DNA of 21,748 bases from Microcystis aeruginosa W13-11 (GCA_009995705.1 JAADBR010000062.1:1-21748), one strand, 5' to 3'; counted from the stretch's first letter, positions 7,357-15,690 are shown. Notes: a model not told the origin generated them from the letters alone. Numbers and translations: made by a program.

Positions 7357-7557
7357 TTAGCCTTCAACATTAGCAATTGTAAAGCCCATCTGACACTCGT
7401 AGAGATTGGGCTGTTGGCTGCCCCCTTTGCCTAGGGAATGACCACAGCCTAGTTTACCCTCTCGCCACCGGGGCTGCCCCTGCTGGTTGGCTAAAAGACA
7501 GCCCTGACACACAGAACCCGTATCGAGAATGTGTTCGTCGGTTAAAATCACTAACAT
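7357..7557 (-). CDS. Small Cys-rich conserved-looking protein
   Basis: This 66-residue protein reads MLVILTDEHILDTGSVCQGC, then a Trp/Gly/Lys segment with LGCGHS, and ends LYECQMGFTIANVEG. It has CxxC (C17, C20), CGH (C38, H40) and a late Cys (C54), a spacing that could bind one zinc or an iron-sulfur cluster. Even residue use and the ordered Cys pattern argue that it is a real gene and not a chance ORF, and it resembles short cyanobacterial hypothetical proteins. The ribosome binding site is weak (GGGGGTG about 14 bases upstream). Function unknown. It faces the sulfotransferase gene convergently. Confidence 0.6.
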   Translation of the reverse strand: MLVILTDEHILDTGSVCQGCLLANQQGQPRWREGKLGCGHSLGKGGSQQPNLYECQMGFTIANVEG

Positions 7558-7964
7558 AACATGACGTTCACCCCCATTGATCTCTGATCACCTTTGTCTC
7601 CATTGTAAGCGGTTTTTTCTGAGATGTAGTGCCGCGCTATACAGTTGGATACTTTTTGGCTTTTTTTCGCCTGGACTCTTCTTATACAAGGTGTTTACCG
7701 ATCAATTGTGAATACTCAGAAGATAAGGCGACTCTTCTAGGTTCTGTGTGAGAATGTTATAATGTCAATACAGAATAGGAGGTGGGTTATTTGGATAAAT
7801 TTTGATCAACTCCTCGATTTACCAAATTTAACAGTGGTCAATTATCAAAAAATTGAGAAGATATTAAGACTTAAACAATTTAACAACAACCAGCGGAAGT
7901 CATGGGAGATAAACCCTGTATTCGTGGTTAGCGAGTCACCCTCAGAACCTAACTAAAAAACTTT
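7558..7964 (+). other. Long leader before the ABC ATPase gene
   Basis: No convincing gene lies here. An extended -10 promoter, TG-T-TATAAT, sits at 7755-7763 without a clear -35, about 200 bases upstream of the ABC ATPase start, so that gene probably has a long 5' leader. In the leader AGGAG (7777-7781) could pair with CTCCT (7810-7814). A 64-codon ORF at 7762-7956 begins inside the -10 box and has no ribosome binding site, so I do not call it. The rest (7558-7750) shows no repeat or RNA gene that I recognise. Confidence 0.4.
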
Positions 7965-8918
7965 ATGAACCCACCCGAATTAGCCATTGCCACTGTTGGT
8001 TTAACCAAACAATTTGACCGCCATGGGGCTGTTAATCAAGTGGATTTACAGATTGAATCGGGGGAAGTTTACGGGTTAATCGGTCCAAATGGAGCAGGAA
8101 AAACCACTTTAATTAGGATGTTAGCGGCAGCGGAAGAACCGACAACGGGAGAAATATATCTGCACGGAGAACGTCTTTTAAGAGATAAGAGTAATCCCCG
8201 TCTCAAAAGAAATTTAGGTTATCTACCCGATAATTTTCCCCTCTACGATGACCTAAATGTCTGGAATTATCTGGATTATTTTGCCCGTCTTTATCATATC
8301 CCTCGCTCCCAACGCCATCGCCGCATTTATGAGGTTCTAGAACTGGTACAATTAACCAATAAAAGCCATAATTTGATCGCTACTTTATCCCGGGGGATGA
8401 AACAACGTTTAAGTTTAGCCCGAACCATTATCCATGAGCCTTTAATTTTACTTCTTGATGAACCGGTTTCTGGATTAGACCCGATCGCTCGCCTACAATT
8501 TCGTGAGATTATTAAAGTCTTACAGTCGGCAGGTATGACTATTTTAATTTCTTCCCATGTTCTTAGTGATTTAGCGGAACTTTGTAGTTCGGTGGGTATA
8601 ATGGAATTAGGTTATCTAGTGGAAAGTACCTCCTTACAAGAATTAAATCAACGTCTAGCTGGTCAATACTTGCAGATTACGACTCTAGACAATTTAGAAG
8701 CCTTAGAAACCGCCCTTAAACAATGTGTTTTTGTGGAAAGTTGGCAAAGAATTATTAATACTAATACTCTCCGGGTTAAGTTTACGGGAACCCTAGAAGA
8801 TAGTGCCGAATTGTTGAAATCTTTAGTCGTTTCTGGCCTGACCTTAAGCGAGTTTTATACTTGCCGCGAAGATTTAGAAACTATTTTCCTAAAACTGGGA
8901 CATCGACAGGCATCTTAA
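7965..8918 (+). CDS. ABC transporter ATP-binding protein (ABC-2 type)
   Basis: This nucleotide-binding subunit couples ATP hydrolysis to export or membrane remodelling. It has Walker A GPNGAGKTT (40-48, K46), signature LSRGMKQR (141-148, a common variant of LSGGQ), Walker B ILLLDEP (161-167, E166) and H-loop His198. The ~90 residues after the H-loop form the extra C-terminal domain of drug- and lipid-exporter ATPases of the ABC-2 (CcmA/NatA-like) class. The protein has 317 residues and no membrane segments. No permease gene lies next to it, so its membrane partner must be encoded elsewhere. It converges on the TPR lipoprotein gene with 15 bases between stops. Confidence 0.92.
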   Translation: MNPPELAIATVGLTKQFDRHGAVNQVDLQIESGEVYGLIGPNGAGKTTLIRMLAAAEEPTTGEIYLHGERLLRDKSNPRLKRNLGYLPDNFPLYDDLNVWNYLDYFARLYHIPRSQRHRRIYEVLELVQLTNKSHNLIATLSRGMKQRLSLARTIIHEPLILLLDEPVSGLDPIARLQFREIIKVLQSAGMTILISSHVLSDLAELCSSVGIMELGYLVESTSLQELNQRLAGQYLQITTLDNLEALETALKQCVFVESWQRIINTNTLRVKFTGTLEDSAELLKSLVVSGLTLSEFYTCREDLETIFLKLGHRQAS

Positions 8919-8933
8919 GAGTAAATAATAATT

Positions 8934-9689
8934 TTAAATCTCGGATAGTAACTTTTCGACTAATTTAATTTGCTCCTGACTAAAACCCGCTTCCTTCAGG
9001 TGTGCCAGAAACCATTTTTGTCGATAACGACCGTCTAAATCCCTAGCCTTTTTATAGGTATCCTGTGCTTTTTTACTATCACCTTGATCTAAATAAACCA
9101 TTGCCAAAGCCACAAGAGGATGGGGATTATTTGGCTCTAATTTAACTGCTTTTTCAGCATTGGTAATAGCTGAATCAAAATCTTTTAGGCGATGATAGGC
9201 GAGGGATAAATTATAGTAGGCGATTTCATTATCGGGTTTTAAATTAGCGGCTTTAGTATGAGTGAACACAGCTTTTTCAAGATGACCACCGACAAGATAA
9301 ACAATACCCAAAGCATTATAAGCAGCCACATGATCGGGAGCAATTTTAATCGTTTCTTCAAGGGTTGTTTGTGATGCTAAAGGTTGTTTAGCTAGGTGTT
9401 GTGTCCAACCTAAAATTACTCTCCCGTCTAGATGATTGGGGTTTAACTGTACCGATTTTTTTAAAGCTTCAATACTTTTGATAAAATTTCCCTGTTGACG
9501 ATACTGTAACCCCAATTGACGATAACGATTAGCAGCCTTAATGTCTGATGCGGAAATAATCGGACTGGGAGAAGGAGAAATGATTATCTTAGCCGTCGGT
9601 TCTTTTTTAGGGGGAGAGGGGGGACTACAGCCCCAAAAAACCGGGGAACTAAACATGATCAAGATAGTCAGGAGTCGATAACTATTCAT
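8934..9689 (-). CDS. TPR-repeat lipoprotein
   Basis: This 251-residue protein has a short hydrophobic N-terminus ending in FWGC, with C21 as probable lipidation site (a non-ideal lipobox). A Pro/Ser-rich linker follows (PPSPPKK, SPSPSP), then about five tetratricopeptide repeats over residues 55-225 (for example AYNALGIVYLVGGHLEKAVF, AYYNLSLAYHRLKDFDSAI). TPR arrays are protein-docking scaffolds; the partner is unknown. A location on the periplasmic face of a membrane is inferred. Its start is 44 bases from the divergently read NblB-like gene, so the two may share control. Confidence 0.85.
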   Translation of the reverse strand: MNSYRLLTILIMFSSPVFWGCSPPSPPKKEPTAKIIISPSPSPIISASDIKAANRYRQLGLQYRQQGNFIKSIEALKKSVQLNPNHLDGRVILGWTQHLAKQPLASQTTLEETIKIAPDHVAAYNALGIVYLVGGHLEKAVFTHTKAANLKPDNEIAYYNLSLAYHRLKDFDSAITNAEKAVKLEPNNPHPLVALAMVYLDQGDSKKAQDTYKKARDLDGRYRQKWFLAHLKEAGFSQEQIKLVEKLLSEI

Positions 9690-9733
9690 GGGACAATTAA
9701 TACCAGTCCAATTGTTAAGGGTGTCATCAAATT
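9690..9733. promoter_or_regulatory. Compact divergent intergenic region with inverted repeat
   Basis: Only 44 bases separate the starts of the TPR lipoprotein (minus) and the NblB-like protein (plus). They contain ACAATT (9693-9698) and AATTGT (9710-9715) as inverted arms 11 bases apart, and nested GGAC/GTCC. This could be an operator acting on both genes, but no regulator family is recognised and promoters must extend into the coding regions. Confidence 0.3.
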
Positions 9734-10399
9734 ATGAATTATTCCCCCGAATCCGTGCAACGGCTGCTCGATTCCAATGATTATGGCGATCGCTTATCGG
9801 GAGTTAATCAACTGCGTTATTTAGCCCCAGAAATCGCCTTCGAGATGTTGCAGCCTTTGATTAACGATAGTAACGCTAGGGTGCGTTATTCGGCGGTCAG
9901 TCAGCTAGATATCCTCGGTCGTCAGAATCTCGATCTGGCCTTAACTATTCTACGCGATCGTTTGTTAAATGATCCCGAAGCAGACGTGAAAGCAGCCGCG
10001 GCCGATGCGATCGGGGGGTTAAAATTAACGGCAGCCTACGATGATCTGGTGGCCGTCTATCAACAATCCAGCGACTGGTTAATTCAATTTAGCATTGTGG
10101 CCGCTTTGGGCGAATTAGGGGAACCCCGGGGCTTTGAACTGCTTGAAATTGCCCTAAACTCCGATAATGAGTTGGTAAAAACGGCCGCCGTTAGCGCTTT
10201 TGGGGAACTAGGCGACCCTCGCGCCGTCTCTTTACTCGTTCCCTTGGCTAATGATGATGACTGGCAACTGCGCTATCGTCTCGCTCAAGCTTTAGGCCGC
10301 TTAGGAGGGGAAGATGCGATCGCTGTTTTGACCCAGTTAACTGGCGACAAAAGCGCCCAAGTCGCCCAAGAGGCCCGCAATAATCTCGTACAAGGGTGA
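9734..10399 (+). CDS. nblB: HEAT-repeat protein, NblB-like phycobilisome degradation factor
   Basis: The 221-residue all-helical protein consists of about five HEAT/PBS-lyase repeats, such as SDWLIQFSIVAALGELGEPR, NELVKTAAVSAFGELGDPR and DDWQLRYRLAQALGRLGGED. Length and the opening SPESVQRLLDSNDYGDRLSGV match cyanobacterial NblB. NblB is a CpcE/F-related protein needed for phycobilisome breakdown on nutrient starvation, proposed to act on chromophores or linkers. HEAT repeats are shared with bilin lyase subunits, so a lyase-like role cannot be excluded. It contains HIP1 sites at 9786 and 10316. The start ATG is supported by the family N-terminus and not by a Shine-Dalgarno sequence. Confidence 0.72.
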   Translation: MNYSPESVQRLLDSNDYGDRLSGVNQLRYLAPEIAFEMLQPLINDSNARVRYSAVSQLDILGRQNLDLALTILRDRLLNDPEADVKAAAADAIGGLKLTAAYDDLVAVYQQSSDWLIQFSIVAALGELGEPRGFELLEIALNSDNELVKTAAVSAFGELGDPRAVSLLVPLANDDDWQLRYRLAQALGRLGGEDAIAVLTQLTGDKSAQVAQEARNNLVQG

Positions 10400-10409
10400 T
10401 GCAAAATAG

Positions 10410-10436
10410 TTGATTTTTGTCAATACCATTTACAAT
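10410..10436 (+). promoter_or_regulatory. Putative promoter of the exported TPR protein
   Basis: A -10-like TACAAT (10431-10436) is preceded by TTGATT (10410-10415) with a short 15-base spacer. It lies between the HEAT gene stop and the next gene in an AT-rich stretch. Spacing is below optimum, so the call is tentative. Confidence 0.35.
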
Positions 10437-10472
10437 AAACTTTAATTAAGAATTGTTAACAAAGGTAAAGTG

Positions 10473-11564
10473 ATGGAACAATTTACCCGTTTAATCTTGC
10501 TCGTCGGTCTTCTCGCGGGGGGCTGTTTCTCCCCCTCAATTGCGATCGCTGATAATCCGGCGGGGGCAATCGTGAGCAAGGATTCACAGGTTAACGAACT
10601 ACTGCGTCAAGCGCGGCAATTGGTCAAAAATGGCAATTATGGGGAAGCTATAGCCATTTACAAGCAGGCCGCCACCCTTGATGGCAATAATGCCAGAATT
10701 TTCTCCGGGATTGGCTTTTTACAAACGCGGCAGGGGGATTATAACGCCGCCGCCCAAGCATACCAAAAAGCTTTAAGCCTCGATCCGAGCAATCCTGACT
10801 TTTTTCATGCTCTCGGTTATAGTTTGGCTAATATCGGCGATTACGACAATGCAGCCACTGCTTACTACTACGCTATCCAAATAGAACCGAAAAACGTCCA
10901 ACATTACCTCGGTTTAGGGGTGGTATTATTACGGCAAAAAAACTATGCTAAAGCGGGCGAAGTTTACCAATGGATTTTAGCTCTCGACCCCAATAATCAG
11001 CAAGCCCACGAAATCATGGGTAAAGCCTTGATCGAACAGAATAAAAGCAGCGAAGCCTTCGATTTTCTCCAAAAATCCCTGCAAAGATTCCCTAACAATA
11101 GTGAATTAAGATTGCAACTGGCCAGCCTTTTGCTCAAACAGGGCGATTTAAATGGTGGAACCCAAATTTTAAAAGAAATAGAGCGACAAAGTGCAGGAAA
11201 TTTTTTAATTCAGCTAAAAATAGGGATTTTACTTGAAAAACAAGAGCGTTTTGACGAGGCTCTCCCCTTTTATCGTCGGGCCGTTTTCCTACAACCCCAA
11301 TCGTTGGAAGCACAAGCGGGAATCGGTCGTATCCATCTGGCCAGAAAAGATTATCTTGCAGCAATTATCGCCTATCAAGATTTGGCCGAAATCGCCCCCA
11401 ATAACGCCGATGTCTATCTTAATCTCGGTCGGGCCTACGCGGGCCGGGGACGAAAAAGAGAGGCGGAGGAAGCTTTTAAGCAAGCGCGAGCGGTTTATGT
11501 GCTGAAAAATAATCAATCCGGCCTGGAGGAAGTGGATGCCCTGCTGAAGAAATTGGTTGAGTAA
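10473..11564 (+). CDS. Exported TPR-repeat protein
   Basis: The 363-residue protein has an N-terminal signal (EQFTRLILLVGLLAGG) with two possible processing sites: a lipobox-like LAGGC, or signal peptidase I after AIA just before DNPAG. Eight or nine tetratricopeptide repeats follow from about residue 35 to the end (for example IFSGIGFLQTRQGDYNAAAQ, VYLNLGRAYAGRGRKREAEE). It should be a periplasmic or membrane-anchored scaffold; its partner is unknown. I prefer ATG 10473 to the adjacent GTG 10470, since AAAGGT lies upstream of both and ATG is stronger. A HIP1 site lies in the signal region at 10542. It is read in the same direction as the NblB-like gene, with its own likely promoter. Confidence 0.88.
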   Translation: MEQFTRLILLVGLLAGGCFSPSIAIADNPAGAIVSKDSQVNELLRQARQLVKNGNYGEAIAIYKQAATLDGNNARIFSGIGFLQTRQGDYNAAAQAYQKALSLDPSNPDFFHALGYSLANIGDYDNAATAYYYAIQIEPKNVQHYLGLGVVLLRQKNYAKAGEVYQWILALDPNNQQAHEIMGKALIEQNKSSEAFDFLQKSLQRFPNNSELRLQLASLLLKQGDLNGGTQILKEIERQSAGNFLIQLKIGILLEKQERFDEALPFYRRAVFLQPQSLEAQAGIGRIHLARKDYLAAIIAYQDLAEIAPNNADVYLNLGRAYAGRGRKREAEEAFKQARAVYVLKNNQSGLEEVDALLKKLVE

Positions 11565-11581
11565 AACCAGATCAGTTATCG

Positions 11582-11679
11582 TACTAAATCCAGTTATTAA
11601 AAACTGATTATCTATTCCCTCTTTTGCCTCTTGCCTTTTGCCTGTCCTCATAAGTATCCTATACTCAACGGATTTAGTA
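11582..11679. repeat. Miniature inverted-repeat element (~98 bp)
   Basis: Perfect 10-base terminal inverted repeats, TACTAAATCC (11582-11591) and GGATTTAGTA (11670-11679), bound a 98-base segment. It is flanked on both sides by TCG (11579-11581 and 11680-11682), a possible target duplication. The interior has CTCTTTTGCCTCTTGCCTTTTGCC-like heptamers, a common Microcystis repeat. It has no coding capacity and would depend on a transposase elsewhere. Confidence 0.6.
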
Positions 11680-11755
11680 TCGGTTATCAGATTTGAGTTT
11701 TCAGGTCACTGATGACTGTTTAGCGATTTAAGGAGTGATTTAGATAGTTAATAGT

Positions 11756-12229
11756 TTATTCCCAATCGATCGGCAGCCATTGATGATCCAAAACCTGTTC
11801 GAGATTAAAAATTATCTGACTGGGTAAACCACCGGGGGATAAACCCATTTTTTTTCGCACGGTCTCTAAAGCTGTATGGTAGGATGGCTCAAAAATCTCC
11901 CGAAGATAGGGCTTTAAACTAGGGCTATCCTCCAGTAAATCTTGAATTTCTGCCCGAAAATTATTTATTTCTCCATTCCAATGATTGCCATTCCGGTCTC
12001 TTTCCGATTGCCAGTAAGTTAATTTGAGTAAATGCTCTAGGAGACGAGTTAAAAGACTTTTGAGCGCGCGTCTTTCACTTCTCCCCATCGATTCAATCTC
12101 CTCAATTAAATTGTCTAAATCCACCTCGGCAAACTGGCCCTTTTTTAATTTTTCTGCCGTAGTTTTTAGCCAGAGATAAAAATCTTCTTCGTATAATGTT
12201 GGGGTCGCTGTTTCTGTCGATCTAGTCAT
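11756..12229 (-). CDS. DUF29 family protein
   Basis: The 157-residue protein matches the DUF29 pattern common in cyanobacteria: LYEEDFYLWLKTTAEKLKKG near the start, DLDNLIEEIESMGRSERRAL, then LLEHLLKLTYW and a C-terminal half ending LDHQWLPIDWE. It is mostly helical with no membrane segment or catalytic motif. Function is unknown; members occur in many copies per genome, often near mobile DNA. It lies downstream of the sigma factor on the same strand but beyond that gene's terminator, so it is likely transcribed separately. Confidence 0.88.
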   Translation of the reverse strand: MTRSTETATPTLYEEDFYLWLKTTAEKLKKGQFAEVDLDNLIEEIESMGRSERRALKSLLTRLLEHLLKLTYWQSERDRNGNHWNGEINNFRAEIQDLLEDSPSLKPYLREIFEPSYHTALETVRKKMGLSPGGLPSQIIFNLEQVLDHQWLPIDWE

Positions 12230-12282
12230 GACGGAACTGCCACAGGTGAAAATTAATTGGGATTCTATAATTAATTAAACCG

Positions 12283-12308
12283 AAAAAAAAAGAGAGCTTG
12301 AGCTCTCC
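12283..12308 (-). terminator. Intrinsic terminator of the sigma factor gene
   Basis: On the minus strand GAGAGC, loop TCAA and GCTCTC form a 6-bp hairpin (12292-12307), followed by nine Ts (complement of the A-run 12283-12291). It lies 25 bases after the sigma gene stop and separates it from the DUF29 gene. Confidence 0.85.
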
Positions 12309-12331
12309 TTCTTGGTTATTTGCTATTTTTA

Positions 12332-13318
12332 CTAACTAGCGACAATATATTCCTTGACGTTGGCCCGGCGACGGCGTAAATGAGCCAGGGCCTGGTGTTC
12401 TAATTGTCGGACTCGTTCCCGACTGATGTTCATTCTCTGACCGATTTTGGCTAGGGATAACTCCTTGCCATCGGTTAGACCGAAACGGAGAGTAATCACT
12501 TCCCGTTGTTGGGGGGTTAATTCGGCCAGGAGATTGGCTAAGTCTTGCCGTAATAACTCTTGGGTGATGAAGGTATCGGGAGAAACTCCGCTATCTTCTA
12601 ATAATTCCGACAATTCCGTATCTTGGTTATCGCCGACGCGCACATCAAGGGAGATAGGTTGACGAGCCATACTGAGATATTCGCGGATTTGAGCAGGTTC
12701 AAGCTCTAATTCTAGGGCAATCTCGGCAGGGGTGGCACTTCTGCCCAGTTTTTGGGCGAGTTCGCGCTGGGTTCTTTTGATTTTATTCAGTTTTTCGGTG
12801 ATATGGATGGGTAAACGAATGGTGCGGGCCTGTTGAGCGATCGCACGGGTAATCGCTTGTCGAATCCACCAGTAGGCATAGGTAGAAAATTTATAACCTT
12901 TGGTGGGATCAAATTTTTCTACACCTCTTTCTAATCCCAGACTACCCTCTTGAATTAGATCTAGGAATTCCATGTTCCGCTTTTGATATTTTTTTGCGAT
13001 CGCAACCACCAAGCGGAGGTTAGCTTCAATCATTTTCCGTTTAGCTCGATCGCCAGTTTTCAAGGCGCGATCCAGTTCATTTTCGCTTAAATTCACCGAA
13101 TCCGCCCACTCCAAGCGCTGTGGTTCCCGTCCTAATTGTTTCGATAGTGCTTCTTTCGCTTCCAACAGGCTCATCATCCGTTGGACTTGTTTGCCGTAAA
13201 TAATTTCTTGTTCGTGAGTTAGGAGGGGAACCCGCCCAATTTCGTGCAGATAGGTACGCACCATATCGGCATTGAGGGTGGGCTGTGGTTGAGTTTGGTT
13301 GGTTTTTGCTGTGGGCAT
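12332..13318 (-). CDS. Group 2 sigma-70 factor (SigB/RpoD2-type)
   Basis: This directs RNA polymerase to sigma-70-like promoters; group 2 factors are non-essential stress or light-responsive paralogues. The 328-residue protein lacks the long region 1.1 of the principal factor. It has region 1.2 ([20 protein letters not shown], 18-37), region 2 (about 96-160, including [19 protein letters not shown] and [19 protein letters not shown]), region 3 and region 4.2 ([20 protein letters not shown], 289-308). Compared with SigB, SigC, SigD and SigE classes, length and N-terminus fit SigB best, but I do not fix the symbol. A -10-like element lies at 13537-13542, giving a long leader. AGGAG sits 13 bases before the ATG, rather far. 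Confidence 0.93.
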   Translation of the reverse strand: MPTAKTNQTQPQPTLNADMVRTYLHEIGRVPLLTHEQEIIYGKQVQRMMSLLEAKEALSKQLGREPQRLEWADSVNLSENELDRALKTGDRAKRKMIEANLRLVVAIAKKYQKRNMEFLDLIQEGSLGLERGVEKFDPTKGYKFSTYAYWWIRQAITRAIAQQARTIRLPIHITEKLNKIKRTQRELAQKLGRSATPAEIALELELEPAQIREYLSMARQPISLDVRVGDNQDTELSELLEDSGVSPDTFITQELLRQDLANLLAELTPQQREVITLRFGLTDGKELSLAKIGQRMNISRERVRQLEHQALAHLRRRRANVKEYIVAS

Positions 13319-13455
13319 TGGTTTGGTGGTGACTCCTTGACACAGAAAAAGTCTGTTACTATTCCGACTCGCGGGTGAGTCTGGCTTATCTGAAGTCGGT
13401 ATGAGTTCGGTTCGGAATTCCCTTGATTGTATCCTGTGCTTTTAGACGCAGACAA

Positions 13456-14005
13456 TCCCCTAAAGGTTCAAAGCTAATTCATTCTTTGGTATGATGTTAG
13501 GTTTATCCTTTTTTCCCCAACATTTAGAACAAAAATATTATAGCCCAGAACTATCAACTACAATCGCTCGTTTTTGGGTCGCTTTTTCCTGAATCCTCGG
13601 CAGTGCCACTGATATTGTTAGGCAAGATTACAAGACAAAAAGGTGATTTTCCCGATTAGCCGTAAACAATTTGGCTGACTTCCGACCCTTTCGCCCTCAG
13701 CTTTGAGAGGAAGACTGACAGCCGAGAACCGACTTCTACATATATAATGACTGATCAACACCAGCAAAGTGAGATGTAATCATTGCGGATTTCCGAACTA
13801 TTTTCCGTAGTATTTGTTACAAAATGCCAAATTAGCCGCGATTGAGAATCGGGAAAAATTGTTATAAAAATTAGGATTGCTAGGAGGGTAATAACTATCA
13901 TAGAGACAGCAGGGCGGAGATCGGGATAAATTATCGTTTAAACAAAGCTCGATCGCAGTCTCCACAATGCCGTTCTGTGGAACTCCTGAACAATGAGGAC
14001 TTACT
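13456..14005. other. Divergent intergenic region between the sigma factor and hoxH
   Basis: No gene is called in this 550-base stretch. On the minus strand a perfect -10 TATAAT (complement of 13537-13542) could serve the sigma gene. On the plus strand TATAAT at 13743-13748 could serve hoxH, with a ~250-base leader and no good -35, so an activator would be needed. LexA and AbrB-type proteins are known regulators of cyanobacterial hox promoters, but I see no certain binding site. A GAGGA at 13995-13999 is the hoxH ribosome binding site. No hoxY remnant was found in any frame. Confidence 0.45.
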
Positions 14006-15430
14006 ATGACTAAAACCGTCGTTATCGATCCCGTCACCCGGATCGAAGGCCATGCCAAGATCTCGATTTTCCTTGACGATGGGGGTGAAGTGGATGACGT
14101 GCGTTTTCATGTGGTCGAGTATCGTGGTTTTGAGAAATTCTGCGAGGGACGGCCGATGTGGGAGATGGCGGGAATTACTGCCCGAATTTGCGGGATTTGT
14201 CCCGTTAGTCACCTACTTTGTGCTGCCAAAACCGGCGATAAAATTCTAGCGGTGCAAATACCCCCTGCGGGTGAAAAACTGCGGCGCTTGATGAATTTGG
14301 GACAATTAACCCAATCCCATGCTTTAAGCTTTTTCCATCTTAGCAGTCCCGATTTTCTGCTTGGTTGGGAAAGTGACCCCGCTAAAAGGAATGTTTTCGG
14401 TTTAATTGCGGCCGATCCCGACCTAGCGCGAGCAGGCATCCGTTTACGTCAATTTGGACAGAAAGTTATTGAACTTTTGGGAGCAAAAAAAATTCACCCC
14501 GCTTGGTCCGTCCCGGGAGGTGTCCGTTCTCCTTTGAGCGAAGAAGGGCGACAATGGATTAAAGAACGACTTCCGGAGTCTAAGACGACTCTTTACATGG
14601 CTTTAAACCTATTTAAAGGACTTTTAGACAATTTAACCACAGAAATCGCCGCCTTTGGTAATTTCCCTTCTCTATTTATGGGATTGGTCGGTAAACGGGA
14701 CGAGTGGGAACACTACGGTGGTCATATTCGTTTTACCGATAGTCGAGGCAATATCGTGGCCGATAACCTGAGCGAAGACAATTATCGCGATTATATCGGC
14801 GAATCAGTGGAAAAATGGTCTTATTTGAAGTTTCCCTACTATAAACCCCTCGGTTATCCCAACGGTATCTATCGAGTTGGTCCATTGGCCCGCTTAAATG
14901 TTTGTTCCCATTTTGGCACGGAGGGGGCGGATATCGAGTTACGCGAATATCGCCATCGGGTCGGTGGTGTAGCAACCTCTTCTTTTTATTATCATTATGC
15001 TCGTTTAGTGGAGATTTTGGCTTGTTTAGAACAGATTGAACGTTTAATCGACGATCCCGATATAGTTTCTCCACGCTGCCGTGCCGAAGCAGGAATTAAT
15101 AATCTGCAAGGGGTGGGAGTTAGTGAAGCACCCCGGGGTACTTTATTCCATGATTATAAAGTGGATGAAAATGGTTTGATTGAAACGGTGAATTTAATTA
15201 TTGCCACAGGTAATAATAATTTGGCCATGAATCAAACGGTGAAACAAATCGCCCAACATTACATCCATGGTGGCGAAATTCCCGAAGCGATGTTAAACAG
15301 GGTGGAAGCGGGTATTCGTTGCTATGATCCCTGTTTGAGTTGTTCCACTCACGCTATCGGACAAATGCCGCTACAGCTAGAGTTAGTTAATGCAGCTGGT
15401 GAGGTGATTAATACTCGACAAAGGGGTTAA
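14006..15430 (+). CDS. hoxH: Bidirectional [NiFe]-hydrogenase large subunit HoxH
   Basis: HoxH carries the Ni-Fe centre of the NAD(P)-linked bidirectional hydrogenase (HoxEFUYH), which makes or consumes H2 in fermentation and at dark-light shifts. The 474-residue protein has both nickel motifs: [10 protein letters not shown] (60-69; C62, C65) and [10 protein letters not shown] (441-450; C443, C446). The C-terminal extension after His449/Ala450 (about 24 residues, [10 protein letters not shown]...) should be removed by protease HoxW after metal insertion. All four cysteine ligands are intact, so the subunit looks functional. GAGGA is 6 bases before the ATG. HoxY, E, F, U and Hyp genes are not in the window, so this copy is separated from its partners. 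Confidence 0.96.
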   Translation: MTKTVVIDPVTRIEGHAKISIFLDDGGEVDDVRFHVVEYRGFEKFCEGRPMWEMAGITARICGICPVSHLLCAAKTGDKILAVQIPPAGEKLRRLMNLGQLTQSHALSFFHLSSPDFLLGWESDPAKRNVFGLIAADPDLARAGIRLRQFGQKVIELLGAKKIHPAWSVPGGVRSPLSEEGRQWIKERLPESKTTLYMALNLFKGLLDNLTTEIAAFGNFPSLFMGLVGKRDEWEHYGGHIRFTDSRGNIVADNLSEDNYRDYIGESVEKWSYLKFPYYKPLGYPNGIYRVGPLARLNVCSHFGTEGADIELREYRHRVGGVATSSFYYHYARLVEILACLEQIERLIDDPDIVSPRCRAEAGINNLQGVGVSEAPRGTLFHDYKVDENGLIETVNLIIATGNNNLAMNQTVKQIAQHYIHGGEIPEAMLNRVEAGIRCYDPCLSCSTHAIGQMPLQLELVNAAGEVINTRQRG

Positions 15431-15444
15431 TTATCTAAGTTGTT

Positions 15445-15483
15445 AGGGTGTTGGGAAATAGGGCAAATTCCTCCTAACACCCT
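15445..15483 (+). terminator. Possible hoxH terminator or repeat hairpin
   Basis: AGGGTGTT (15445-15452) pairs perfectly with AACACCCT (15476-15483), 15 bases after the hoxH stop. The loop is long (23 bases) and no T-run follows directly, so this may be a short dispersed repeat rather than a true terminator; GTTAGGGTGTTGGG resembles in reverse the C-rich DNA at 4753-4780. Confidence 0.4.
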
Positions 15484-15690
15484 GGGCTATTTCATTCTAG
15501 ATGATATAATATTGAGGTAAAACAGGCCTCTTGCAAAAATCAAAAATCTTCCGTTAGCTGAGTAGTCTCCGATCCAGTAGTCAGGAGTCAGGAGAATTAA
15601 GAATGAGCATTAATCAATTAAATGCTCTATTTAGGAATTTTATGCAATTTTATGTCTATTTTTCTCATTTTTGCACTCTCAAAAATTAAT
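15484..15690. other. Repeat-rich gap after hoxH
   Basis: No gene is seen. A perfect extended -10 (TG-A-TATAAT, 15502-15510) points right into non-coding DNA. TGCAAAAAT (15532-15540) and its inverse ATTTTTGCA (15667-15675) may be ends of a decayed ~145-base miniature element. Between them AGTCAGGAGTCAGGAG (15579-15594) is a short heptamer repeat, which recurs inside the next element at 15725-15738. Confidence 0.4.

Noticed and set aside
7762..7956. 64-codon ORF upstream of the ABC ATPase
   Set aside because: Starts inside a perfect -10 box, has no ribosome binding site and no recognisable protein pattern.
11233..11651. ORFs on both strands overlapping the end of the exported TPR gene
   Set aside because: Shadows of the TPR reading frame; no family match and no start signals.
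13798..14058. 86-codon minus-strand ORF overlapping the hoxH start
   Set aside because: Its first part is antisense to hoxH; the remainder has unusual composition (many Asn, Tyr, Cys, Pro), no start signal and lies where the hoxH leader is expected.
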